From positions 1,711,030,889 through 1,711,094,888 of the forward strand of contig OY728125.1 of assembly GCA_963277665.1 (NCBI GenBank): DNA of 64,000 nucleotides. Reading direction: 5' to 3'. Both the position numbers and the translations under genes were made by a program. Positions within the stretch are counted from its first letter, which is position 1, and each line of letters opens with the position of its first letter. This DNA is from Viscum album (Eukaryota; Streptophyta; Magnoliopsida; Santalales; Viscaceae). Under the pieces are notes generated by a model that ran no database searches, was not told where the DNA came from, and saw nothing but the letters and a program-made list of their open reading frames with translations. Below, piece after piece: positions 50,224-63,837 of the stretch.

Positions 50224-52948
50224 TGAAAAGACCAACATTTTTATCTGTTATTCATTTAAAATACACATAATTTAATCTAAATCCCAGGTAATCATTCATT
50301 TTTTCTGAATTTGGGAATTTGGGACTTAATTTTTAATTCTATAAAATATGTTTTTATTGATTTATTAAATTTTTAGGTTAATAAGGAATCCATATATTTA
50401 CATTAAATAGAAATGAAAATGAAATTTATTTTTAAACATGAATTTAAAATTTAAAATATCAAATTTGGAACTAAATTATTGAAGGGATTGATTTTGAGTT
50501 TCAATTATTGTAAATCGTTTATGAAATTAAAGAAAATCCATAAATAGATTTTTTTTTGAGAATTTTAATTTTTTATTTATATTATAGATTTATTTTTAAA
50601 TGATTGTGATTTTATTTTTTTAATATATTTTTTAAATGAATTTGATATTACTTGTTTGAAGGTTAAAATTTATTTATTTATTGTTTTGAAAATAAATGGG
50701 AAATAATTTCACTAAAAATGTGTGTTTGTGATTTGAAGGTTGGAAATATAGTTAATCTAATAGTTTACACCCAACTGAACAAACATGAAATTTTTTATTC
50801 CACCATATATTTAAATTAAAGTGACCATGTGAATTGAGTCCAAGTATCCATAAGATATTATTCCAATCTACCACACAACTGCTCATGATCACTTAAGTTA
50901 CCATGGATAACCAACCATGAGCATCCCCTTCTCAAGTGGCCGTATCTTCACAGTAGCTTAAGATAACACACCTATATGTGAATGTAACCATGAGTTCTAT
51001 TAAGCTACTACAACGCAACATACCATAAATGAAAACAAGTGACCTTGAACCAATCACCTTCAACCTACCATTATAGTATTGATCCCTATTTTAATACTAA
51101 ACCATGATTGAAGAAAACGATGCTTTCTGTGGCCATTTTTTTTGAACAAGCCGAACCCTGCCACCAGCATTGACTAAAGATTCCACTGAAGAATACTAAC
51201 CACCACATTGAACAATCCATAACCAAAAATAATAACTCATTACACATGTGTAATATTTTACAGCACCATTGAAGAATAAATCACCACCCACCGATGCATG
51301 AAAAGTCACACCACCATAGCTGTCTCATCCCGATGAATCTGCACCTGAAGCCGACATGCCATTGTGCTAAATCTTTTGTATATTAATCTTATGAGGGTGT
51401 TGAATGGATAATAACCTCTACATTCCGAAAAATCTCACAATGGATGATATCTAGAACCATCAAAGTGAACCTCACTAATTCGAACTGGATGAATGCCTAA
51501 GGATTGTTGGTGAAGGTAGCCTAAGGGACATTGTGGAACTGTGTAAGGTTTGTCATCAGGAGACATATGAGTAAATTAGAGCATACAAAAATTGTATTTT
51601 TGAGGATTTATTAAGGGTAAAAAATACATTATTAAGGGTAGCATAAACACCCGTGTAAGGCTGGAGAAGAAGCTGTATAGGGGTGAGAACCCATGTAAGG
51701 GTAACATTAGTTTATCTGAACCCACTACCAAGGCCTAAATTATCCGGCCTAATGACAACATATAGATTCCCACATGTGATCATTTGGAGAAACTATTTTT
51801 TACCAGAATCATGATTGATATAAAAAAATTTTCTTAGATATTTATTGAACCAGTACATAGCCTAATTTTGGGATGAATATTCGATTAGGTAAAAGTAGTG
51901 GATATTCCTTTAACTAAATCCATCTAAACTATCGGTTACAAAACATGGAACTCATATAGCATAAAAAGTAACTCATTGATCATTTTAATTATGTTTAAGT
52001 GAATGAATATGATTCTATACCACATATAAATATTCCCCCCTCCCCCATGAGAAATATTCAAATCCTACTGACTATAACAAGGGATATGTAATTTTCTTCA
52101 ATATTTTGAATTTAATGTTTTAATATATTTATATTTATTGTGTTGTCTGCATATTTTATTCCCCCCATTATTTGTGTTATCTTTATCTCAATGATTTATT
52201 TTGTTCTCTTAAAATCATTAACTGTGTAGAACTAACAGGATATCTAGGTCCCTGGGGAGATCACACATGCACCTCGAATCCATGTTCAATAATTTTCTGA
52301 TTTCCATCATTACTATTATAGTATATTAGAGATAATAAGATCAATGATATTAATCTTCTATTTCTGATGATCTATTGCACTCTCAATTATATAAAATAAT
52401 TTGTCATTCAATTCTCTTGGTCTATGGTACTTATGATTAGAGAACTATAGATTGGGGGATGAACAACATACGATTGTGCTCTGTTTTGAGATAGTGAATT
52501 CCTCGATTGAGTGTATTCATTACCTCTTCACTGTGGAGGAGGTAGAACTAGATCTATAAGGATAGACCACTTCTATGGGAATTTAGAACCAAAAAATTGA
52601 GAGATATGAGTAATCTAATATTGATATTGACTCAATTACAGAATGAAAATCTTTAGAAGATAATGAAGAACCTATGAAGCCAACCTCTTATCCATACCCT
52701 CTTCACCCCTAACTCGGTGTGTTTGAATTCTGTATTTTGTTTTTATTAAAAACATAAAAAAACAAAAAAAAATCCAATATAGATTCTTTTATGATTAAAA
52801 AACAAAAATAAATATCAATAGATGATTGATATATAAAATAACTTACCTAGACATGCTCCTTGGGAAATGACCTTGTTAAGTCCTATGCTGCATTCCATGT
52901 TTTAATATTTTTTTTGATATTGGACTAAAACAACAACATAATTAGTCA
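50224..52948 (+). repeat. 3' LTR of the Athila/Tat-like element
   Basis: It starts TGAAAAGACCAAC and ends about ATTAGTCA, where the satellite resumes. It is about 450 bases longer than its partner, mostly from extra sequence at 52030-52440, which includes a C-rich run CCCCCCTCCCCC near 52036. Whether this is an insertion here or a deletion in the other copy is not clear. The TATA box of the left copy is lost here (CCATGGATAACC at the same place). Confidence 0.68.
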
Positions 52949-55400
52949 TCTAATACTACATTTTGAAAATAACTCCATAGTTTTTTTTGATTTCATTGAA
53001 ATGAGAGGTATTATTCATAGTTTTATCCCCTTGATACATGTTTTTAAAGGTTATCAAACTTTTAAAAATTACTTATTCAGTCTATTATAGAACACTAAAT
53101 TTCCTAATGATGTAATATAAATGGATATATTTAAAAAATAATGCAAATAAGGTTTTCCTATGATTTCATGAAAATTAGAGGTAATTCTTTATGTTTTTTA
53201 CTATTATATGAATGTTTTAGTGTTTTAGAACATTAAAAGAGGGTTTCTAATCATCTCAAGAAAATGAATCTTGAGATTACTGTTTCATTTTTTCCAGAAT
53301 TTCAAAAATAAATATATATTTTTAATGGTTTCATACAAATTAGAGGTCCTTTGTTTGGTTTTGATCCCTAGATGTACCGCTTTAAAGGCTACCAAACCTT
53401 TAAAAACAACTTATTTGGTCCTTCCAAGTGCATTGGACATTCGATTAATGTGTATTCTAATTATACAAATCATTAAAAAAATACCTCCCTTTGATTTTGA
53501 AATCGTTTTGAAGTCTATTTGATATTTTTTTGAACATTACACTAATTATTTAGTTTTAAAAAAAATTAAAAGTGTTTTTCTGATCATCCTTATCAAACAA
53601 CACCTTTAATTGACATTTCTTTAGTTACAATATTTCCAAAATCACTCCAAATATGTTTTCATTTGATTTCATGGAAATAAAATGTCTTTTACAAGGTTAT
53701 AACTCCATGGATCATGTTTTTAATTTCCATCAAACCATTAAAGACTGTTTTTTAGTTTCTAGGGGCACACTGTACATCAAATTTCTTTAATTTTTATCTT
53801 ATATAGAAAAAATAATATAAATATAGATCTCCTATGATTTTATATCATTTTAAAGTCATTTAATATGGGTTTGACTATTACAATTTTTGTTAATATGTTT
53901 AAAGAAGTAAAAGTGCGTTTCTGATCCTCCTAATAAAAAAACATTTTTGATTTATTTCTAGCGTGCTCCGAATTTTCAAAAACCGCTTTACAATTGTTTT
54001 TTACCTTTTTATGGGAATCATAAGTAATTTTCTTGTTTTTTTACCCTGTGATGGATGTTTCTATAGGCCACTAAACCTTTAGAAATTGGTTATTCAGTCT
54101 ATTCAAGCACATGACATGTTTTATTGCAATTTAATTTTATATCTAACATAAAAACTAATACATATAAAGTCGACATATGATTTTAGGTCATTTGATATGG
54201 TGTTGACCATTACACACAAGTGTTACTACTTTAAAACACTAAATATACATTTTTGGTCTTCCTGACTAAAAAAACATCGTATTGAATTTCTATCAGCTAC
54301 AATAGATAAAAATCACTCTACAATTGTTTTTATATGATTTTATAGTAACCATGGGTTGCTTTATTAGGTTTGATCCCCAGATATATGTTTTTAATGGAAA
54401 CAAAACCATAAAAAACATCTAATTAGGTTATTCCCATCAAACTACCCGATATATTGATTTTCCATTTACTATTACATGTTCTTTAAGAAAATTTATAGTT
54501 TCATTTATAATAATTTTGATGCTATTTCTATGGTTTTGACCATTACACACTTGTTTTAGTGTGCTAAAACACTATAAAATATTTTGTGATCATCTAGAGA
54601 AAAAACATATTTGATTAACATGCTATCAACTCCTATATCTGAAAAATAACTATATAGTTATTTTTTATGATTTCATACCTATATTAGGTGTTTTTCTTTG
54701 TTTTTACCCTTTGATATAAGTTTTTAATGGCAGAAAAACATTTGAAAAATCATCATTCATTCTATTTGAGAACATCGCACGTCCGAATTCCATGTTATCT
54801 ACTTGTACAAATAATTAAGAATACAATTATATTCCTCTAAAAATTCCACATCAATATTAGTGTTTTTCTATTTTTTTTACCATTATATTCATGTTTTAGT
54901 GTTTGAAAACACTTAAAAGGTGTTTTCAGTCATCCACAGAAAATGAAAATTCTTATAGGAATACCATCAGTTCATACATTATAAAAATCAAGATTTTTTT
55001 TAATTTTCTAGTGATTTCAAGGAATTGGGAGGTCATTTTCTTGGTTTTTACTACCATATAAATGTTTTTTAAATATAGTCAAATCCTTAAAAACTTTTTA
55101 TTTACTCATTCAGAGAAAAATGTATTTATTAATGATGTTCCATATACTTTTACATAATAAAATATTTAAAAGATAGTTTCTTATGATTTCATGTCACTTT
55201 GATGTCATTGTATATAGTTTTATTTTTCATTTACACATTTTAGGGTTTTAAAACACCAAACATGTGTTTTCAGTCAGCTCGAGAAATTAAAATATCATAT
55301 TTATACTACTTGTGTTCCTACATTTTAAAAATAAATCTATAGTTATGTTAATATGATTTAATAAAAATTAGAGTCCATTGATTGGTTTTGAACCCCGAAT
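52949..55400 (+). repeat. Satellite block 3, ~337-bp dimeric monomer
   Basis: About seven copies continuing block 2 in phase. Half-A landmarks lie near 53220, 53560, 53900, 54230, 54560, 54900 and 55245. It ends in half B at about 55400, at the same point of the unit where block 1 ends, and the next ~35 bases resemble those after block 1. The frame at 53271-53522 lies inside the satellite and is not a gene. Confidence 0.85.
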
Positions 55401-57690
55401 GTTGGGTAAAGTCTAATGAAAAATATGTAAAGAGGGACCATATAATAAAAAAATAAATAGTTTTCATGCATGGTATAAGGATATCATCCAATAAATTGTT
55501 CTAAAAATTTAAATAAATTATAATAGTTTCTTCAAAAAATTAATTAAAATTGAAATTTTATGAATATAAATAAGCTAAAATCCACAATAATTTATGTTCT
55601 ATTGCATGTTTATTACCTTTTGATTATAGTAAAAAACTCTTTAAAGGAATAATTTTACTAGAAAAGTGTTAGGTCATTCATGTAAATAAAGTAAAATATA
55701 TTCACATAAAATGTGATCACTATAATAAAAAATTCCAGATAATTAGTGAAGGAATAATTTAAAGCCTAATCTTCACTAGATCCTCTAGGATTAGAAATTA
55801 AATCAAATATCTCTCTTCCTACTATATACTTTTTGAAAATGGAAAGGTTTGTATGAGTTAAAAAACACGAAAGAACATAGTAAATACATGAGAATAATTT
55901 GGTTTATTATTATAAAACATGATCTTGATAATTTCTTAGCTAAAATAAGATTTACTATTTTCAAGGAATCTAATAAATCTTTTAAACAAAAACATTAAAA
56001 CTACTCTATGTTGGTAAAAACCAAAACTAACAATGAAGAAAGGGATAAAATAACTAGTTCATGTAAAATTGAATACTCTAATTATTAAAGTTATAAAAAA
56101 CTTAAAGCATGTTCAACATACTAAAAAAAGTGTATAAGTGGGTGGAAACAAATATAATAACACAATGTTAATACTGAATCTAAACAAAAAAAATTAAATT
56201 ATTATTTATAATTATAAGATAACATATATGATAATTTTAATAAAGAAAATATATTTTATATATTCAAAATAATATTATAGTTCTTTTGTGAAAAACTTTA
56301 TAAAGGAAAAAAATATATAACAACAACAACAAATAGAGAATGAAAGCATAAAATAAATTAAAAGAATCTAAATATTTTGTTCAATCTATTAGTTGGGATA
56401 ATAGAATGTTTTCTATTTGTGAAAGTTTCATTTAAATTATTACCTATAAAAAATATAAACAAGAAGTAGTTAATTAGAGTAAAGGATAAAATATATATAA
56501 TAAATTTTTATAAATAAATAGACACCAAAAAAATCATGTACTTGAAAATATCATGATGGAAGACACTTTTGACATTGTAAGTTCATCTTAATACATGGTG
56601 TTATATTTATTTCATAAATAATCAATAATTTATTAATATAATGCAAAGAAATTTCATGATTACAAGAGCCTATATTTGAACAAATCTTGTTAATGAGTCA
56701 AAGAATACAAAAAGAAAAATACGATGTAAAAAATATGTAAGTGATAATATAAATGTAATCATCATAAACCTATAGAGGTGGTATCATTTTTTTTTCAAAA
56801 TTTTTAACTTTTATTGTATCCTTTCTCATATGGGATAACATTTAATGTTTTTATATTCATTTCCTTATAAAAAATTATCTTGGATAATGGCCTCTAAAAA
56901 TACCTTAAAATTATTAGTAGATAAAGGTAACCAATATGTATGAATCAACATATATAAGATTTAATCAGGCCTATCGAAACCAACACTTCCTAGTCATAAC
57001 CACATTTACATCTAATTCAATATGGAATTTACCAAATGAAGAATTATAATTTTTATGTTATAATTAAAAATAGAAATGTATCTGATAACTAGAAAATTAA
57101 AAATTTATTGTTTCCTCATGTGTAAGGTTGAGTTCATATATTATATATTTAGAATAAATAATGATTTGTGTAACCTGAACCAATAATAAAACATACAATT
57201 ATTTGGAAGGTCTTTTATGAATGTATTAAAAGCATATAAAAAATCCTTTATAAATTATAATTACTATATAGAAAAATATATGTAGTTATCTAATAAAAAT
57301 GTATTAGAACTATATATTTGATGGATTGATATCATTTGAAATACAATGTGTTTAATGAAGATATTATATTAGTATATATATTTACTATGTATAGAAGGAA
57401 CTGAATCATGAAATTAATATATATAGAGTGAAACATTAACTAATATAAACAAATAGAAAATATAGTGGGCAAATAAAAAATATCTTATTCCATAAAATGG
57501 AATAAAAAAATTTACTTACAAAAAATCTTACATACAAATAAGATAACACCACTTCTTGGTATGGGAACTAATTCCAGAAAATCAAAATAATAACAATTTA
57601 GGACACAATATTAGAACTTTAAAAAACCATATATATTCATGAAATTAAGATAGAGATGAACCAATTTTAATTCTCATTGAAATATGAGAA
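55401..57690. other. AT-rich DNA, nothing recognised
   Basis: Dense in A and T with short homopolymer runs and stops in all frames. No repeat unit, LTR edge or protein was recognised beyond the first ~35 bases, which resemble the end of satellite block 1. Confidence 0.5.
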
Positions 57691-58140
57691 TCCCCCTTTC
57701 CAACATCCCTGATGTGACGATCAGTTATGTGAAATTTGTGGATTTCATTGGGTGATGAGGGGTCCACCACACCGTTGACTGAGGGGAAAGAGATATAACA
57801 TCAAATAGGAAAGGGAATTAATCCTTACTTGAATATGAGGTGATTAAATATTGTTATGAATTGGGCATGTGTGGGTGTTCTGAGAGTTCTAATTATGGAA
57901 ATAGAGGAAAAATAAGTATTCCATCATGTAAAGTAGGATTCGAGGGAGTGAGGGCTATAATCTGGGACATAAGGGAAAGAAATCGATGGTTTTGGGATGA
58001 AACCAGGATAAGGGGAATGATGAATCAATGGTAAATGGGTAGGGTGTGTGAATCAATTCACGGTTATATGGGTGGGTTATCTAGGTCATCTGTGAAAAGG
58101 TACAGTGATTTCCAAATGGCGGTCACCCAATTTTCCTTAC
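57690..58140. other. Moderately GC-richer island, unassigned
   Basis: About 450 bases that stand out from the AT-rich surroundings. The plus frame at 57840-58034 (64 codons) is open but unrecognised. It may be a piece of the long LTR to the right or a separate insertion; no flanking duplication was found. Confidence 0.4.
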
Positions 58141-58275
58141 CTTAAAAGCTCTATTCTCTCATAGTTTTATAAACATATATTTTAAATATATATACATCAT
58201 TAATTAAAATTTAACAAATATATATTTTAGTAAAATATTATAAAAGTAAAATATATATACACTTATGTTTAACTC

Positions 58276-58302
58276 TATATATATAGACACACACACACAC
58301 AT
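58276..58302. repeat. (TA)n-(AC)n microsatellite
   Basis: A short TA run followed by eight AC units. Confidence 0.9.
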
Positions 58303-59419
58303 AAAAAAAACAAAACAATTCATCAACATAGGTGTCAATAGAAAATATTTATTAATTAATAAAAATTCACATTAGTCAAAAAATCATTAAAAAATTAAAA
58401 ATATTTAATGATTAAACCCTAAACTTATTTTTAATTCTATTCTTTGTCATCAAATATATTCAACTAAAAAAATATTACAAGTATAATTTTATAGTAAAAA
58501 TATTTTTTAATTTTAATATTTTAATAATATATATAATCAATGTAAATATATCAAAGTATATAAATATCATAAAAAATTATAATCATAATAAAAATGTTAA
58601 AAATCAGACTATTGGAATCCCTTCATTTTTTGAAAATAAAAAAACAAGTAGTATATTATAATTCATTATAATTCATTTAAACAAACTAAAAAAACAATAA
58701 ACCAACACATATATTATTTTAGGAATTTGAACTCTTATTTCAAATAAATTAGAAATTCTAAACCATATATGAGGTGAAATAAAAAATTTAAAACACCCTA
58801 AAACCCTAATTTAAAAAAATTAATCACTTAATTGGTGAAAACTATAGTGACCTGAGATTCTCATACCTCGATATTTTATCTTTTTAGATGAAAATTAATT
58901 ACACTACACAAAAACAGGTCAAAGGACCATGATAGTTTAGTGACATCAGAAACATGGAATATAATATTCTTCATTCATGAATGATATTCGATATTTCCCA
59001 AAAAGATCTTCCCATTTAGTAATCTTCATAGATATACCCTACATAAAATATTTTCTTATAACTTGGGTAAAGGAAACATAAGAAAGGGTGAGATCAAATT
59101 CTCAGTAAGGGTAACAAAAAGAGATATAAATATATGATCATATGAAATAATAAGATAAGAATAAGGGTATGTGTTCATGAAAATAACATACTAAGTTCAT
59201 TCCCAACCTGTTATAGATCATAAACACGAGTCTTGGCATAAAACTTTATCATTTTTAAAACATGTCCCATAAGGATAGGAAATCATCATAAATCAATCAT
59301 GAACCATAAAACCATGTCCTAAAAGTGTGGCACCAATATAAATATAGAAAAAATTTCACAGTTCATGGTTAACTAATAAGATCATAAACACAGTGGACCA
59401 AGACATATCACATATTTTC

Positions 59420-59550
59420 CATTGTGTATCAGGACACTCCTATTTCCTATTATTGATCACAACACACCTATTTCCCATATTAGATCCAGACACACATATT
59501 CCTCAAAGTGGATCTGGACACACCTATTTCCCATAGTTGATCAATACACT
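59420..59550. repeat. ~31-bp minisatellite
   Basis: Four copies of a unit like GACACACCTATTTCCCATAG followed by TTGATC, with small length changes. Confidence 0.75.
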
Positions 59551-59679
59551 TGAATGGTTTCCCATTGTTATATCATGACATATAATGCATTACCCAATAC
59601 ACTTGAGGAACATATATGTACCACCCATCCCATAATGAAAATCATACATATGTTTTCCATAAGATCATAAAAAATTCAT

Positions 59680-59880
59680 CATATCATAACCTGTGAAATG
59701 AAATGGGATTCATAAACATTTCATCATATCATTGCATATAAAAAAACATGTTTCATAATAATTTCATCATTTCATGACCCATGGAGAAAGAAGTGGGTTT
59801 ATTAATAATTCTATCATGGTATGACCCGTTGAAGAGAAATGTGTTTTATAAACATCATTCCATCAAAAAACATAAACCAT
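59680..59880. repeat. ~45-60-bp degenerate tandem repeat
   Basis: Three to four copies containing TTTCATCATATCATGACCC, a purine-rich middle, and GGGTTTCATAAA-like text. Confidence 0.6.
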
Positions 59881-61389
59881 TCAGAGAAATAACAAGAATG
59901 GTGTCCTTGGTTCATATCCCCAGCAAAGCATAAGTTATATAAAAGGATGTAATATTAGATGGAGAATTATTTTTAAAGATAAATCAATCGGAATGTCACT
60001 TGATGACGATACATTTTATTTGAAAATCACTTTTTAAAACTAAAAATTCCTAAAATACATTGGAAATTATTTTAATTGAAAATAACCTTAAAAACATATA
60101 ATGGAAGCTTTAAAAATCAATTAAAATTTTTATTGATGAATATATAATTTCCTCTACGAAAAAAACTTTTTTAAGAAATAAAACATTTTAAAAATTATTT
60201 TATTTGAAAATAATCATGAAAAAATATAAAGGAATCTTCAAATAAAATAATTGTTCTATTGGTGTGAAATTCCATTTATGTTGTACATAAATAATTTCTT
60301 TCAAATTTTCAGTAAAATCCAAATGGGAAATTTTATGAGAATGACAATAAAATTCCTTTTAATTGTTTTTAAATAAATTAAATCATGGGAAAAATATATT
60401 TAATAAATAATTTTTTAAAAAAAATTAAAAAAATTTACAAAATATTTTTAGAAAACATTTATTTGGAAGAAAAAGGGTTTTATCTTGAAAATATAATTTT
60501 TCTTTGAAACATTATTTTTGAGATAATAAATAAAAAAAGAGAGAAAAGTGAAATAAAAACATGTATTATCATGAAAAAACTAAGAATATGTAATTTCATG
60601 AGTTTCAGAATATTTGTATCATAATATTCTATAATTGAAAAAATGATCGTAAACAAACCTGATGACGATGAGATTGTAAAATAAACTTTTTCCCACTTTG
60701 GTATCCTTGAATTATAGGCCCCATGAAGGAATATATTTAAATTAAACCTAAAATATAATTATAATGAATAAATTCATGGTATTAAATGTAAAATGGGTTG
60801 TATATATACCTCATACAAACTGATAAGTGTATAAAATAATCCTTTGTTTCAAAGAAAAAAATTAAGAAAAAAATGCTTTATCAATCGGGTAAAATTTGAA
60901 CCATAAACCCCATGAAAAAGAGATCATAAAAAGGATATGTAAATAAAAATAATTTTAAGTCCAAGCATCATAAAATAAATTCATGGGAAGTATATAAACC
61001 ACATAAAATTAATAGATTGTGAATATGACATGTGTCTCTCAGATGTTACAATTGAGTCAGAAATCCATTACCTTGAGTCTCGAATTCATTTATACACATT
61101 AAAACCTCTTATATAATATATATAATTTTATTATAAACATATTACATAACCATAAATACATATGTCATACCATATATTATATACTTATGACATTTTATTA
61201 GCTATTTATTATCAATTCCATGTTAAAGTCACGTTTTATGAAATAACCACTTTATTTTTTGTGAAAGTTTTAAATCATTATTTTTTTCAAATATATTTGA
61301 TAATGGTTTAATAATATCCATAATTTTATCCATGAAATAAATATAATATAGATTTATTATAGATTTATTTATAGTAATCTCTCAAATTT

Positions 61390-61830
61390 AGTGATGCAAA
61401 ATTAAAAACACCATTCTTAGAGATGGTTGGTCGTACATACGAATGAATGATGTTTACATTTTCATTTTGGATTGAAAAAAAGAAAGTTAAATGATATATT
61501 ATAATTAAATAAACTTTTTAGGTCATATATATCACATTATTTAATTAAACCCATCCTTAATAATTTACATGCAAAGTGTAAATGAATCACATCGCTTCGT
61601 GAGACGATAGTCTGCAGCACACATGAGTGACGTTATCATATTCTCAGAAAATAGAGAGTATGGAGGTATGTGTGATATAGTAAAATATAGAAGTGTGATA
61701 ATATCATAAATATTATATATAAATAATAAATCAATCATTGTATAATTCCTTTATATGTGGTAATGGAAAAGAGGAGTGACATCATTTCGTGAGGTGGTAG
61801 TCCACCATACACACAAATGATGATTTCATA
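61390..61830. repeat. ~190-bp tandem repeat, three copies
   Basis: Landmarks near 61420, 61585 and 61775: GACATCGCTTCGTGAG.CG-like text, then GGT.GTC.....ATACACA.GAATGATG, then TTTCATA or TTTACAT. The first copy is the most diverged. It lies upstream (in element sense, downstream) of the TATA region of the long LTR. Confidence 0.6.
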
Positions 61831-63821
61831 ACCCATTTGATGGTAGTAGAGATAGTTGTAGATCACGATATTAACATAAAAAATATATAATTTTATGGAA
61901 TAAAATGAGTATATTATATAATCATGGTACAATAATAATTTAATGATGTATAGGAAGAATTAAAACACAAATGATCATTGATAAACGTTACCTCTTATTT
62001 TTGTATCCTCCTTAGGTTGCACCAAAAGAATTCCTATGTTGGAATTCTACAAAAAATAAGGATTTTAGGATAGGTTTGGGTAATTATGGAAGTGTTTTTT
62101 GGGTATTTTCGGAACATAAAGGGTTTGAATGTGTGAATAAGTGAAGGTGGTGATGTCCTTTTATAAGTGGAGGAAGGGAACCCACTATATTACAAAGAAA
62201 TTTCCCTAATGACTCGAAAATAATAAAGTCATTGATAAGAAAAAATATTTAAAATGATTCTATATTATAACTTGTTAAGGATAATTTGGAAATAATTCTA
62301 TACAATAGTATATATAAATGTCTTGGATCATCTTTAACACTTATTATTTTTGTTTAACCGCATATTAAACCCATTTTAACCTTAATCGTGTTAATTAATT
62401 TTTTTTGTTTTAACTTTTTATTTTGTTTAAAAATTAAGTTGATATTATTATATAATATAAATTATTTTTATTCCAAATATAGTATAAATTTTATTAATTA
62501 AATTAACAAAATTGAAAAAAAATATACTTTAAAATTAATCCCGTAGACATGATGAGGATGACGGTTTTATAAGGGAAAATGTTTAAACATTTACAAAGTT
62601 TATATATCAAATATAAATATTAAATTAATTACACAACATAAAAAATATGAATATATATATATCTATATAAAATTGAACTAATTTTACTTTAAAACCAATT
62701 TTAAATATAATTTAAATTTATAAATAATTTACTCAAAAAATAATTATTCAATTGAAATTCAATATGTTTTACTATTCATCAAAAAATTTACCTTTTCTAA
62801 AAATTATATAAATTTCATCATAATATCATTTTAAAATTATTATTTACAAAATTAAGTATATTTTTCCAGTTAAAGTTTCTAAAATTTGAAAAATTTAAAT
62901 TTAAAAAAAACCCACAGACGAGACGAAAAAGTTGGTTTTTGAGAAGTGTATTTTTTTTCAAAACCAAGATGATTTATATTAGCTCTTTATATAATAATAA
63001 TAATTTTGTGAATATAAATTTAAATTTATTGGAATATTATAAATAGATTTAATTAGAAATATATCTCATTGGGGATTATTTGAATTAATGAAAATGGAGA
63101 GACATTAATCACTTTAAAACAGTTTTCAAGAAAAAATTGCCTTTTTAAACCACAAAATAAAATAATACTAAAATAAATTGAAAAGTTTATTAAAAATTAA
63201 ATAAATGGATTAAATACAACTAAATAATACTCAATATAATTTAAAGCATAACTAAGAATTTTAAGTACTTAACATATTGAAAATAAATTATTGTTTTACT
63301 AAAATCGGTATATTTCACTATTCATTAAAAAAATCAATATATTCCAAAAAGATCCAAAAATATCACCATAATTTAATTTTGAAATGATAAACTCAAAAAT
63401 TAATTTCATTTTATATAATATTATTTTCTAAAATCTCTATATATTTTCTCATCAAAAATAAATAAAAATATTTTTTGTAGAAAACATATTTTTGATGAAT
63501 ATAACCAGTTTTCTAAAAATTGATTGATTATTTACTAAGAATTTATTAATGAATTTATATTGATAAGGAAATTTATTTGTATATTTTTTAAATTAGTTAA
63601 CACTATCCATACCTTCTTATTTAATAGCTAGGTTATAATGGAAATATTTAAAATAAAATTTTCTCTCGGTTTGTTAAAGCTCGGTGTTGCGTGTTAGGTA
63701 CACTATCAAAGAAACTTATTGTTGCGTATAAAATAAACAGAAATCTCTATTTCATATAAAACACACTATTTTTTAAATTTTTATTTGAAAAAAATATTTC
63801 ATAAAATATTAGGATGTAACA

Positions 63822-63837
63822 TTCTACCCCCCTTAAA
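63822..63837 (-). other. Polypurine tract of the chromovirus-type element
   Basis: Minus strand TTTAAGGGGGGTAGAA lies directly before the LTR start TGTTACATCC. The phrase with a six-G run followed by an LTR start of this form is typical of plant chromoviruses. Confidence 0.8.

Larger units (their letters stand above)
37619..52948 (+). mobile_element. Ty3/gypsy-type element (Athila/Tat-like PBS), non-coding remnant, nested in satellite
   Basis: Direct LTR copies lie at about 37619-39895 and 50224-52948. A PBS-like site follows the left one (39898-39918). The satellite array continues in phase across the element. Its own interior, after removal of the nested LTR element, is only about 2.6 kb (39896-40774 and 48521-50223) and shows no recognisable gag or pol, so it is a deletion derivative or a LARD-type non-autonomous element. 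Target duplication is not clean: GAATA before the left LTR and TAATA at 52951-52955 are a possible pair. Strand follows from the PBS. Confidence 0.65.
59420..63821 (-). repeat. 3' LTR of a chromovirus-type gypsy element (left end not fixed)
   Basis: The right edge is firm: in minus sense the LTR starts TGTTACATCC at 63821, directly after a polypurine tract. It carries a TATA box (TTATAAAAGG, near 62157-62166) and, about 170 bases downstream, an AGGTAACG splice-site-like word near 61990. Three families of internal repeats lie further on. A long LTR full of minisatellites fits Tekay/Del-type chromoviruses. The left boundary is given only as the outermost repeat I can tie to it; it may extend further or end sooner. 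The frame at 61735-61932 is incidental. Confidence 0.5.

Noticed and set aside
53271..53522. 83-codon plus-strand frame
   Set aside because: It is inside the satellite; other copies of the unit do not keep it open.
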